Shown piece after piece: positions 11,340-22,569 of a DNA stretch of 64,000 bases. Within the stretch, counting starts at the first letter, position 1; the number at the start of each line of letters is the position of its first letter. The DNA lies in the NCBI GenBank assembly GCA_965153455.1, contig OZ234499.1:7016515-7080514 (forward strand), written 5' to 3'. This DNA comes from Sphagnum compactum. Taxonomy: Eukaryota; Bryophyta; Sphagnopsida; Sphagnales. The notes beneath the pieces were generated by a model. It did no database searches. It was not told the origin of the DNA and saw nothing but the letters and a program-made list of their open reading frames with translations. The translations under genes were made by a program, and so were the position numbers.

Positions 11340-11620
11340 TCTGACACAGTAACAATAGTCAAAAACAGATTAGAAATGCGAAAGTTATGATCCTCCAAAG
11401 TAATTGGGGTCAAAAACTGAAAAAAAAAACTCTCAAATACTACAAAGGCTGGTTCTTGAACACTCAAAAAATTCTTTGTATGTTACTCTGTTGTTATTAG
11501 AGTTCCAAAATAATTTGAAGAACTTCACCTGACGTTCCTATAGCACTTTAAATAATTAAAAATGAATAAGAAATATGAAAATTATGAGGTTTGAAAGTAA
11601 GAGGGGTCTAAAAAGAAGGG
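11340..11620. repeat. diverged direct duplication, about 200-bp spacing
   Basis: AGAAATGCGAAAGTTATGA with a following GGGGTCAAAAA (about 11370) resembles AGAAATATGAAAATTATGA with GGGGTCTAAAAA (about 11570). The duplication is weak and old. Confidence 0.35.
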
Positions 11621-12374
11621 ACAAAAAAAAAAAAAAACAAGTTTTGTAAGTTGAAAAGTTTATTTTTCTTCTTGTTATTTTTTCATTACTCCTTTTCATT
11701 TGCACTTCCAAGATGATTTCTAGAGCTTCAGGAGACTCTCCCATAACATTTTAACTCACTCAAAATGAAGCTCTTATGAAGAAGATATAAATAAGTGCTC
11801 TGTCATAGGTAAGAGATTGGTGATGGGCTGGTCTACCCTACATCAGAATCAATTCCTTTAAAGTTTTTTGAGAACTGTAGTTATGCATGGGAAGGATCAC
11901 CTTGATAACTATTAAGGTCCTTTCTTGTTTATAATAACCACTCAACACTGGGATTTTCTTACCATGGGTACCAGCATAGTTGTTGGCTCACCCAACACCA
12001 CTTTGACTAAGGTGAAATAGGGTGAATTTCCAAATGGACAAAACAAAAAATCTTTTTCAAAACTTATTTAATTTTCATAGTTAGGAATTCTTTTATATTT
12101 TCATGATACACCATGACATTGTGACATGAGGAGTAAATTTTTTAAAATTACAACTGCTGTAATTATGATGGTTTTCACGCTCAGCTTCATGTTTTCAGGA
12201 AAATTCATTTCATCATTTTAAAGATTATTTAATGACAAAACCGACCCTAGGATTAAGTATCACTTTATTTTTCACAAAAGAAATTAAAATACACAGACTG
12301 TAAGTTCTAACCTGTGTTGGCCAATTATCAATTGATTAGTTTTGTTGGGGGGGTGGGTGGGAAACTCATGCTTG
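11621..12374. other. AT-rich intergenic DNA, nothing recognised
   Basis: Only A/T runs and short, unconvincing frames are present. Confidence 0.55.
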
Positions 12375-12468
12375 TAAATCAAAACAAATTCTTTTATTTC
12401 TTGAAAATTTCGGTTATAGATCAGAAATGCTTTTTTGGCCATAAATTCTTAGTGAACCACAAGCATAG

Positions 12469-12673
12469 ATACCGTAATACCTTGGCCATTTCAACACATG
12501 TTCGTCAAATAATAAATTCATTTTGAAAAAGTCATTTCAACAAATGAAATATTCCTAAATATTCACAATTATCTTTCACAATATTTTTTGATTTGTAAGA
12601 AATAATTTTTGAAAACTTCAACATTTCTGAAAATAACATAATTAGTGTCGAATTGGCCAAGGTACCAGGGTAT
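12469..12673. mobile_element. 205-bp short TIR element (copy B)
   Basis: Terminal inverted repeats: left ATACCGTAATACCTTGGCCA, and right on the minus strand ATACCCTGGTACCTTGGCCA. The interior is AT-rich with no coding potential and no tRNA-like boxes. A roughly 28-bp direct repeat (ATCAAAAC-AATTCTTT-ATT) flanks it at 12375-12403 and 12677-12705. Confidence 0.65.
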
Positions 12674-12894
12674 ATGTATCAAAACGAATTCTTTCATTCT
12701 TTGAACTCCAAGTAAGAAATTAAAGAACCGTTACGGCACATATAACATGTGATGCCATGCCCTTGCATGCATGGGATGGAGATACTTCGCAATTACATGC
12801 CATGTCATGGCATAAGCCCTTTCACTATCCCATAATTTGTCACAGAACCGATTCCAAACCTTATTCGCGCCCATCGTCCTTTTCCTAAACCCTA

Positions 12895-13341
12895 ATGTAC
12901 CGTGACCATCCTCGTTTGCATACCATCGCGGTTGAGCTTCAAGCACCATCTCCATTGCTCAATGATCAATCAGTTTATTGCACCACAATAATTCTTGCTA
13001 TTGCTGTAGGAATTTTCAAGTCGGTTCCCATCAAGCTCTTCAAAGTGCGAGGTGAATTATTGCAAGTTGTTTTGGCCAAGGAGGCAGTGTATTGGGAACG
13101 CAAAACGTGCAAGAGCTTCAACCTCAAGACTATTGCTCATCTAAGTTATTTGCTATTCTTTAGAATCCATGGCCAAGAAATGTCTATGGAAGCACCGTCC
13201 TATACCAGACAATGTCCTGTTAGGGCATTCATGGAAGGGACGAAATTCTTTGACGAAGGAAACCCCTTCAATGGCAAGATGTGTGTAGAGAAACTGAAAC
13301 CTACAAAATCATATTGTCATATGAATGCCAGTTTGATTTAG
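12895..13341 (+). other. 148-codon open frame of unknown nature
   Basis: An uninterrupted frame starts with ATG at 12895. It is the longest frame outside the P450 and LINE on this side of the window, with codon composition less AT-biased than its surroundings. A hydrophobic stretch at about residues 28-46 precedes an Arg/Lys-containing part, and a cysteine-bearing tail follows (PSYTRQCPVRAFMEGTKFF). I do not recognise the protein. It could be a remnant exon of the disrupted coding region that continues to 15660, or a chance frame. No splice or family evidence settles this. Confidence 0.3.
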
Positions 13342-13840
13342 GGTTTCTTTCTCTTACTCCAGTCTATAATGTCATGTATCTTTAGACAATGCTTTAGTGT
13401 GTACATGCGGGGATTGGGTATCTCTGTGGAAGAGTGCTACACAGTAATAAATATTCTGGAGATTTAGTTGTTGAGGTGAAAGGTTGGGAATGAGGACTTT
13501 GTTTATGTGAAAGGAGTGATGTTGACAGTATGTTGTTTAGAAACAGTGATTTATGTGCCTTACATGATTAATCATTGTTTCTAAATAGAGTTTAGGATTT
13601 ATCATCTTCCAATGTTTGCTTCTTTCTGCTACACAACATGTTACAAAAATAACAATTCTAGTATGAAGTGTATGTACATTGATGCAACTTTCTGTTGATC
13701 ACTCCAATGCCAATTCATTTGATTGTTGTTCATTATTTCTGAAACCAAATGACATAGCTTGGACATAGTGACTGGTTGAATGAAATGTTAAAATCTGTAT
13801 CTAGTATTCCTCATATGAATTAACAATTTGGTGTTAATAT
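13342..13840. other. non-coding gap between coding-like pieces
   Basis: The gap ends with ATGCATTTCAG just before 13850, a possible 3' splice site. Nothing else is seen. Confidence 0.4.
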
Positions 13841-13849
13841 GCATTTCAG

Positions 13850-15660
13850 GTTCTTCAATGGCTGAAAAGAACATTGTAAACGAGGTTGAGAACCAAATAT
13901 CTACAGTAGCTGAAACAAACCTAATTGTGGATGGGTTGGTTCGCTACTGTGTGAACTTGAGATATGGGAAATGGGTGGAGCAATTCGTTGTACTGCAAAG
14001 CTTTACAACGAGCTCAAACTTGAATGTGTTGCCATTAAGGTAACTACTTTGTGTTAGAACCCATTGCAGCAGTTGTGGCATGTTGCATGATGGCTTGGTG
14101 CTTGACACTGCTCACAAAGCAAAGTTGTTAAAAAAGTTAGAGCTAGAGAGAGAAAGAATAGAGAGAGAGGAATATGAAATCAAGGAGGGTCAGGTGATAA
14201 TACATTTTCTTGTTATTATTCTTGCATGGCTCCCTGCAGTTCCTAGGTGTCCATTTTTTGTAGAGTGGTGAGACAAAGGGTCCATCTGTTTTTGTTATTG
14301 TTCAAATATGTTAATAAAGGAAATCCCAACATGGTGATGCTGAGAAAATAGCAGAAGGACAAGGATGTGGTTTACATTTACTGTGGTGGGGAGTGGCCTA
14401 ACAAGCTGAGGCTTTTGGAACACCAGCATAAGTGTTGCATCAATGCACTCTTTGATCCAGATTCAATAAAGCACCTGCAATTACCCATCTACCCTAATTT
14501 CAAGTCTGCCTAAGAAAGCAAGAAGTTGAAACAGATGTTGGCAGATGATAAGGCAAGCTTTGATTTGCCTTTGAAGACCCAAGTGAAATTGATCAGGAGC
14601 AGGATCAACACATTGTAGCAGGTCATACACTCATTGGGCGAGTTTCCTGGTTGCAAACCCTCCAAGGATTACACCCACTTGCTAGGTATGATGCACAACA
14701 TTGTAGGTGCAGTTGGGATGGGAAGCCTGTTTTTCCAAAACAAAGTGGACGTTCAAAAAATGGGCATAAGATAAAAACAAATTGGAGGTTGAATTTGATG
14801 TTGTAGCAGCTGAGGAGATAGATAATCTGCATAGCCAATGCATCATCAGGCAAAAACTTCCAGCCAGAGGTAGAAAACAAGGTGGTTGCGAAAACAACAT
14901 AAAGAGGTGGATGATCTTGTGGTAAACCTATCTTCACCTACCTCTACAGTCCCTCTCACGAAGAAGGAATTGTTGGGCTGGATGTTAGTATATCCAGCAC
15001 CTTTGAAGAAACTACAAGATCTGATGCAGATACTGTTACAATAGCCAATGATATATCTGGCACATGGGACTTGTTAAAACAACCGGCATCTGCTCCAAAA
15101 AATGCATTTGAGATGGCCTCTTTTCCATCCACCTTAAGAGGGCAGGTGTGTTCGTCAGCAGATCATTCAAAGTGGTTGCAAGTCTGATGTCTTTGTGTGA
15201 ACTAGCTTGTTTGGTCAATGTATGCAAGATGTGGGAGCCTGGAGGATGCTTGGAGGGCATTCAACAAGGTGCCATCACATGATGTGGTCTCCATACTTGG
15301 AGGAAGTGCCAATGCTTGGGCATGCAGGTAAGGAAGCTCAAACAGTTTGATTGGATGTGTGAACGTGTACAGCCAATTGAAATCACTTTTGTTTGTATTG
15401 TATCAGCTCATGGCCATGCAGGTTTGGCGGATGAAGGCATACGCTGCATGTCTTGATGATCACAGTCTCCATGATGTCTGCAAAATTGGAACATTACACC
15501 TGCATGGAACCTTCTTGGCCATGCTGGCCATCTACAGGGGCAGAGAAGGGAGCAAGCAGTGTATGTGCTAATCTGGCTGGGGAAGGACTACTGAAATTTG
15601 ATGAACCAAAGCCAGCACCTGCAGGTCTTCATTACAGTGAATGGGATGAGTTCAGGTCCT
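13850..15660 (+). pseudogene. multi-fragment coding remnant, unknown protein
   Basis: A series of coding-like pieces on the plus strand changes frame repeatedly. They include GGAIRCTAKLYNELKLECV (about 13970-14038, followed by GTAACT) and LDTAHKAKLLKKLELERERI with a charged helix (14098-14190). A segment with YCGGEWPNKLRLLEHQHKC follows (about 14380-14440), then LPLKTQVKLIRSRINTL (about 14570-14620). LMAMQVWRMKAYAACLDD lies at about 15408-15460. The last piece, KGASSVCANLAG...KPAPAGLHYSEWDEFRS, ends at a stop at 15660-15662. The region is less AT-rich than its flanks. Several stops and indels separate the pieces, so it is not functional as it stands. It looks like a mobile-element or repeat-family protein, but I cannot name it. 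Confidence 0.45.
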
Positions 15661-15699
15661 GAAGCTCTTCAAATAACAGGATCTATTGCACTGCTAAGA

Positions 15700-15780
15700 C
15701 TTGAAAAAAAAGGTTATGGGCTCAAACCCACTTGTGTGCATGTAAAAACCCTACCAATCCTCTACCACTGAGCTTGATTT
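15700..15780 (-). mobile_element. tRNA-derived SINE head
   Basis: The minus strand reads AGCTCAGTGGTAGAG (15760-15774), an almost perfect tRNA D-arm/A box. Then, 36 nt after GTGG, GGTTTGAGCCC (15718-15729) matches a B box with two changes. Spacing is that of a tRNA. No acceptor stem or intact anticodon arm is visible, so this is a SINE or tRNA relic and not a working tRNA. Confidence 0.6.
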
Positions 15781-15789
15781 GGGGGTGCC

Positions 15790-16800
15790 AAGTTGGGTCT
15801 ATTGCTGTGTTTCAAAAACAAAACCAAAATAAAAATTAAAATAGTTTCTTATAAGGTCCTTCCTACTTTTAAAGAATAAAACCCTTCCTTTCAATGCTTC
15901 ATGACCTATGTATGTCCATGATAACATTTGCTTTGCTTTATAGTGGGCTTGGGGGATGGTCCTAATATGTTGGGCCAAACTTAATTAACTCCCACCTCAT
16001 CTTAAGCCGCATATGTCAAGAATGCCCACCCTAGGGTGTTAACTAACACATAAAAACTTGTTCTTGTTTTGCCTTTGTTTTTTAGGTCAAATGTGGGGCA
16101 AATGTTTTTCAGTTTTGGGCATTGCTCATGGGGGCCATTACAACCTATTTGTAGGGACCGTATTACACATGTAAAAACATTTCCACCATAGATTACCAGA
16201 TCTCGCAACACACCCAATTTTTTTGGGGGAGTATGTTAGATTTATGCCAATATAGAACTATTGTGCCCCATCGCAATTGCATGTCACAAAGTATGGAAAA
16301 CAAATATTGAACATGAAAGTTTGTCACAAAAAAAAACTAATGAGCTCGTGCAAATAAAAAAAAACATTGAACACACATTGAATGTCCAAACTCATCATTA
16401 CAAGAAACATTTATTGTACTTGTTGCAAAACATGAAGATTTTTTTTGTAAAAAACGTTGAAAATGCAAGCCAAGAATTATTTTTGGCAATTTATAGCCTA
16501 AAGGTAATTTAAACAATTAGCATGGAAATGACATGAAAGGAGAAACAAATAAACAAATAAATCACCCTAAACACCCATGCACACTTATCTTGTGCACCAA
16601 AAGGCAACTACATGTTTCATCCGTCATTGGTTTAATTTGGTTGTCTATAAGTTCCATCACCAATAGTGGCTTTAAGGTCTAAAGGGAAAGCAAAAATCCA
16701 ATAAAAGATTAAAGGCCAAAACCATCGCAAGGGAGACAAAAAGGGAAGGCCAAAGAAAGGCCAAAAGACGCACAACCTATAGGAACCCAAAAACGAAGGG
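15790..16800. other. intergenic DNA
   Basis: No gene is seen. AAGGCCAAA-type words recur near 16705-16765. This may be the edge of the element that contributed the 16.8-17.2 kb remnant. Confidence 0.45.
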
Positions 16801-16806
16801 AAAGAT

Positions 16807-17235
16807 TTAGTCCCTTTTGTGGTTGGAAGCTATTTCACCCACGGTCCCTTTAATGTCGCCTGCATGCAAATTGTGAAATCTAATAGTAATGGGAGGTCTA
16901 GAACAAGCATCACCCACCAACTCAATCTTCCTCTCTATAACAAAGGTTAAAGCATGTTGAAGAGCAATACTAACACGTTGCTTGAAAAATTGAATGTAAA
17001 AAAATGACCTCCCAAACATCTATCATGAAAAAGACGAGCACACTCCTGATGAAATGATCCATATCACACCTAAGTGCGTTGTGCACCTCGTGGCCATCGG
17101 AATAAAGTGGTGCCCCTCATGAAGCCCTCTATACTTGCCGATCTTAGCAATGGCGTTAAGTTCCACAACTGCACCTGTTGGTCGACTAATGACACCCGAA
17201 GCCACTATTTCCCGTGTCGAGTCAATAACCACCAC
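16807..17235 (-). pseudogene. frameshifted remnant of an unrecognised repeat-encoded protein
   Basis: Two minus-strand frames follow one another. 17235-17023 contains IVASGVISRPTGAVVELNAI and KYRGLHEGHHFIPMA. 17019-16807 contains IQFFKQRVSIALQHAL and CSRPPITIRFHNLHAGDIKG. Frame 1 loses its sense after GHHFIPMA, and a third frame carries ECARLFHDR between them. This indicates at least two indels in what was one coding sequence. The composition looks protein-like, and I have the impression of a mobile-element protein, but I cannot assign a family. Confidence 0.45.
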
Positions 17236-17539
17236 ATTAGCAATGAAGACTTAATCCTTTTGAGTCATGTAAAGATTGACTTGTAATGAAACTCCTCACA
17301 CAAAGGCATACCACCACTCTCTCCATACAATATGCCCACTTTCTCGAACGAAGTTTAAGGGTGATGTCAGTTAGGGTTGAATGCCAAATCATAACCATCC
17401 AACAAGGTAGGTCACTTAATGAGCTTTTCTTCCCCCAAAAGTCAATAGCTAGCAAGTGTTTCAACGTTTTTAAGTCCCAAATGTTTTGTGTTTCGAAAAT
17501 TTGAAGATGGTAAAAGCAATGGTCATTGCACCTTGAATG

Positions 17540-18470
17540 TTTTAATAAGATTGAAGTGTCGCATCCTTAGCTTTGGGTTCACGACCAAGGCAAGGGCTTG
17601 CAAAGGTGCGGGCCAAAAGTGAGCCCGGGAGTCACATTTCATGCTCCTGGGAGTGCAAGAGAATGTGAGGGAATGAACCCCCACACTCCCAAGTGAGCTC
17701 TCACTTTGGTAGTTGGAGTCTCGAAAGATTTTTGAATTTTCAGAGAACGATTGTAAGGATCAAAACCCATTGGTTTGAAGAGTTCCTTATATCATTGGAA
17801 AGCTCTTGGAACGTAAAATGTCTAAAATGGGCTTACATGACCCATTTGGATACTTAAAACATAAGTTATGACCAAAAGAAAGGTTTAGGGTCCAATTTGA
17901 CTCCCGACCATTAAAAGTCAGAAATCGCCTCGATTTCCTAGCGTGTAGGTGGCATGCTGCATACTATGAGAAAGTTCTTGATGAGGGATACAACTTTGCT
18001 TCAAACCTCACCTCAATCGGAGGTCTGCACAGAAAGTTATGGGCTTCCAAAGTTGAAAGAGTCCTAATTTCGAGAATTTCGAGACTCTCACTTGGGAGTC
18101 CCGGGACAAAATGCCATTTGGGTGCTGGCCCCGTGGCCAAGCACAAAGTATACTATGAAGCGGGAAGGTGCTAGCTTCCCCCAAGTCTGGGTCGTGGTGA
18201 GTTTTGTGAGTCTGTGTTTGTTCGTGACTCGTCTGTGCACCAAAAGCGTTCAAACTATGCACTAACCAACTTGTTGTTTGGTTTGTGCAGGTCCGTGTGA
18301 GTAATTGATGCTTGTCACTCTTCCTAGTCCCCATCTTGGAACTCTAGCACGCCCCTGTACCCCCAAAGTGTTGCGAGCTAGGGAGCGTGCTCGAATTCCT
18401 TACTCTTCCGTTGTTTTCATCTTAGACTCACATTTGAGTCTATCAAGGAGCTTGGGAGCACATCATGAAG
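17540..18470. other. GC-richer non-coding block, possibly LTR or leader of an element
   Basis: The block contains GGGAGTC words in both orientations (GAGCCCGGGAGTCAC near 17620, CTTGGGAGTCCCGGGAC near 18095) and GTGAGTCT/GACTC words, with no long frame. It lies beside the minus-strand coding remnant, so an element leader or LTR is possible. No matching second copy was found in the window. Confidence 0.35.
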
Positions 18471-18479
18471 TGCCTTGAA

Positions 18480-20880
18480 CATTAATGGTTTTTGAATAAG
18501 TGGAATTTCAAATTGTTGCAAGTTCGAAAACATAATTTTGTTGTTGCAACCTTCACATGAATCAATTATGAAAGGACTGATGGGAATTTGTTATAGTTAT
18601 TAACAAATTTAAGAGTTTCAACATTCATGTGTATAAAAAAAATCCATGCAAAATTCACTCTAGAATTATGTGTGTGATATCCCACCCACCCCTCTCCACC
18701 CCCCCCCTTTTTTTTGGATCTTAAACTTTCTGTTGTTGAGGTTTACATGAATTGAACATTTTGTTGTTGAAATTTGTACGAATTCAATATTAACAACTTA
18801 GCACGTGTACCCATTTTTCCAAAAAACAAACAATGACATCTTTGAACCTTAATCTACACCCAATTCACATTTTTCCCAAAACCCAGAATCCATAAAGACA
18901 CCTATTTTAACATTTCATCATGTTGATTGCCTAGGTATTTTCTACATCATATTGGATTACAACAAAACCAAAACCAAATTATAAACCTCATTTGTGTTTT
19001 ACCAAAACATATGATTTTTTTTCATTGGTCATAATATGTGGTACTCCAAATTCAAGTGGCCCAATTTATTGGTTTCACCATAGTGATACCTACATAATGT
19101 TCAATTTTAGCAATGTGTAATTGAGTGGAATTGACATGGTCACCAAATGAGATAGTTTGGTTTGAAAATTTCTTTCAAAAACTAGAAATTAGAAGTTTAG
19201 GAATGTGAAGAGCCAAGCTCTAAACCAATGTTGTGAAAGTATGTTATTTTTTTTATATCCTTGGGTTATATATATATATATATATTCATCATGTTAAGAT
19301 TTGAATATAAATTTTATGATAAATGGGTAGGGTTCAGGTACCCCTTTGTCATGTACCCTTTTTGGGGTAAAAATGAAAATGTAAATTATTTATTTATTTA
19401 ATAAAAATGAATAAAAATGTCACATTTTGAAATTTAGAAAAAATCTTAATGGCCAAATCCGATGTCAAAATGCAAGAATCCAAGTGTTTGATTCATCCTT
19501 GACTACAAATTTACACAGACACGTGTTTTGGTCCTCCATGTTTTTCTTGGCACCTCAATTTTATCCCATATGGTTTGCCCAAAGTTCTTTTTTCAACACT
19601 AAAAACTTTTATGTTAAGGAGCTTCCAAAGTTTTAACTTAATTTTTTTCTTTTTTTCCTCTTAATGCGCCAATCAAAATGATTTCCAATTTTTTAAAAAA
19701 AGAACTTGAGACGCACACCCCATTTAATTAATAAAACTAATAAAGTTTAGGGTTTAGGCCATACTTACCATTTTTTTACACGTACAACAAAACATTTGTG
19801 GCTTTCAATATGACTATATTTTACAGATATGCAAGGTTACAAATAAGGAACAATTTTTCAATTTTACATATTCAGGTATGTGCTTCATTAATATATATTT
19901 ATTTTAGGAAAATCTAACATAATTACTTATATATGCATACATGGAATATATTAGTTTTCTAAGTTAAATTGCCAAGTTGATGCTTCCTATTTGTCAAGTC
20001 CATTTTGCCAAAGGATTAGTAAATCCACATCACCAATTTGCCAAATCCATATTAGTAATGTTGCATTGTTGATTCACCAAGTTGACTTCATTTTCTAGAT
20101 TGGCCTCGCTCTTCAAATTGCCCAATGCCTAAATTTATTCATTTTCTACCCAATTTATGCCACTCAAAAGGAAACCATGCAATTTTCACATTACGTAATG
20201 GAAGGGTTCAAACATCATAATTGTTTTTGTTCCGGGGGGGGGGGGGGGTGGTGGAATTAGTCAATTTCACCTATCATCCAAATTCAAATGATGATTCATC
20301 CTTACATTTACATATCATTCATTGGGATTGATTGCCACAATGTTTAAAAAGATTGGACACCCAAATAAATTTAAAACCACACATCATCTCTAAACTTTAA
20401 ATTGTTCAAATTGCTCTTAAAATGTAGTTCAAAAAACTATAGTGACTACTTTGAAAGGGTTATTTTGAAGTTTCAAAAAGTCATAAAATCAAAGAAACAA
20501 TCTCCCTTCAACTAAACAAAAACACAAAAAAATATTGGAGTCTTTCATTAAACAACTTGAAATTTTTGTAAAGGGTTTGAAACTTGCGGAATTTGAATTG
20601 TTCCTAGTGTTAAAGCATTTCTAAGAATTACCACCTTACATTAGACTAGCTACGAACCAATACAACAACTGCAAATCACTTGCCCAAAAAACAATCAACT
20701 TGATCTTACTCCTTGTTTACAAACTAAATTTCATATGGGTTCATTCATGGTTAGGGTTTCAAGAAAATGAATAAAGACTCCAAGACTTCTTTTTCATTAG
20801 TTTTTACAAATAATAATTAAATGGGACAAATTTAATTGGTAAATTATCACAGAAACTTCTGCCCCATCAACCTGTAGAGG
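18480..20880. other. AT-rich intergenic DNA with simple repeats
   Basis: It holds a C-run followed by a T-run at about 18699-18717, a (TA)n tract at 19267-19285 and a 15-G run at 20234-20248. No genes are recognised. Confidence 0.6.
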
Positions 20881-20890
20881 ACTGTGAGAA

Positions 20891-21280
20891 TCAAACTTGG
20901 AGAGAAAACTTGGTATTATGGTTCTCCAGGTAGCAGATGTACCCACGAAGGAATGGGGCCTCTAAGCAACTCGCCAGTGACTCCAAATATGCTCTGTCCA
21001 GCTGCATGGCAATCCAGCTGCCCCAGCGGGTAATGGTGGTGGCAATGCAGCAAGGCTCTGCAGTTTGACCCCTGTCTGTCGTGAGTATAGCAGTCTCATC
21101 AGCTTTGATCAACCTACAGATGCCACAGGTGTTTCTCAGCTCTTGGAGAAGCTTTTTCAGTCCCAGGCAATAATGAGCATGCAACTGGTGCTTGGGTATC
21201 ACAGAGCTGCACTTCTGCAGGCTCCTCCCCAAAAAAAAAACAGGTTGTGGAGTTAGGGAGCCCTGGATGGCATTGGTCAC
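20891..21280 (-). pseudogene. possible transposase fragment with a TTITRWGSWI motif
   Basis: A 129-codon minus-strand frame contains KKLLQELRNTCGICRLIK and CCIATTITRWGSWIAMQLDR. A TRWxSW-type motif after a small-residue stretch occurs in hAT-like transposases, so this may be an internal piece of one. The frame has no catalytic context, no zinc finger and no dimerisation domain, and ends abruptly. The assignment is tentative. Confidence 0.35.
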
Positions 21281-21539
21281 ACTGGCCTGTTCTGGAGTTG
21301 CTATTCCAGTTGTGGTTTAAAAAAAGATCCAGAGTTCCCAAATTCAGGCGATTCAAGTTTTGTTTGAAAATTTCATTTTCAATTAACAAAACATCATTGA
21401 TGCTTGACTTCAAACTTCAAGCCTTTTTTTTTTTGATGTGTCTGTTCACACCTGAGAAATTTTTTGCCCCTTGAAATAAAGGATCAAGTCTTTCATTCTT
21501 TTTCCATGTCCATTTTGATATTTTAGATGTTGGAATCAA

Positions 21540-21820
21540 AATCGAAATAGCTCCTCTTATTATTTTTAAAAAAAAACCAAAAACAGGTTCCATCAGGTCC
21601 CATCTTTGAAATAGAAAGAACCAGAAAAAAACCAGGATCAATCCCTTCAAAAATGTTAGGAACTGAAACCGAGGGGTTCCCCTAGAACCCAACAACACTG
21701 GTATATTCCTGCGTGGGGATGGTTCTTTGACTTTTAAAAGAACCTTTGATTTTGGTTCTAAAGAATAAATTAGAACAGTTTCGATTTTGGTTTTGCACAT
21801 GAATGGAACTAGGAACTTTC
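21540..21820. repeat. GAACC / GGTTC-rich dispersed repeat
   Basis: Word usage (GGTTCC, AGAACC, GGTTCTTTG) resembles 10641-11260 and 56230-56410. The LINE-tail relic begins inside it. Confidence 0.4.
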
Positions 21821-21863
21821 TTTTCTTTCTTTCTTTTAATTTAACGTCAATACCCGGACCAGA
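21813..21863 (-). mobile_element. extreme 5'-truncated LINE copy (tail only)
   Basis: Positions 21826-21863 are identical over 38 bp to 6124-6161, the 3' terminus of the LINE at 6116-8686, and both are preceded by a TTTC-rich tail. Similarity stops abruptly after CCCGGACCAGA. This is what a reverse transcription that stopped almost at once would leave. Confidence 0.6.
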
Positions 21864-22082
21864 TTCAGGATCCAGTTCTTCAAAAAAACCAAAATCCTGT
21901 TCTAGTTGCAGTTCTGGTACTGAAAATCAGATGCAGTTTCTGGTAACTGGGACCAAAATCAGACACTAACTGCAGGTTAACCTCAGATTAACCCCCCCTT
22001 TATAGTGGGCTCCCGTGCCTGCAAGGCACGACACGGCACTGGGAAAAAACTGGGAGTCCAAAGGAGACCCGAAAGAACCCCA

Positions 22083-22305
22083 TAATTGGACGGAATTACA
22101 AATACATGATATTTCATCCAAATAAATCACCATGCAAAACTTATCATTAGACGGAACTTACGAATACATAAATATTTCATCCACAAATCATTCCTCCTAA
22201 TTGGACGGAACTACAAATACATGATATCTCATCCTCATAACCACCGATCCAGAACTCTGAGCTCATTGCACGAAACTAAAAACGTATAATATTTCATCCA
22301 CATAA
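22083..22305. repeat. tandem repeat of about 60 bp, four copies
   Basis: The unit contains ATTGGACGGAAYTACAAATA followed by CATGATATTTCATCC. Copies begin near 22083, 22143, 22198 and 22262. The last is the most diverged. Confidence 0.65.
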
Positions 22306-22329
22306 TCACAGAACTGCCGGGTTTCACGA

Positions 22330-22560
22330 AAACCCGGAAAAGAGGAGCCAGGCAGGTTTCAGGACCTCGACCAGACGGACGGACAGGCGGGTCCCGATCT
22401 GGGTTTCAGGACCTCGACGGACGGACAGTTGGGATCTGGGTTTCAGGACCTAGACACACACACAGTCTGCGTCCAGTTATATAGGTCACTTTTCTCTGCG
22501 TCCAGTTATATACGTCACTTTTCTCTGCGTCCAGTGGTCACAGACGCACGCACAGACGGA
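22330..22560. repeat. two adjoining short tandem arrays, GC-rich
   Basis: First array: GATCTGGGTTTCAGGACCT with a GACGGACGGACAG segment, about three copies (22347-22455). Second array: TCTGCGTCCAGTTATATASG with a following TCACTTTTC, about three copies of 28-29 bp (22466-22540). The block ends in ACGCACGCACAGACGGAC. It is unlike its AT-rich surroundings. Confidence 0.65.
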
Positions 22561-22569
22561 CAAGGTACT

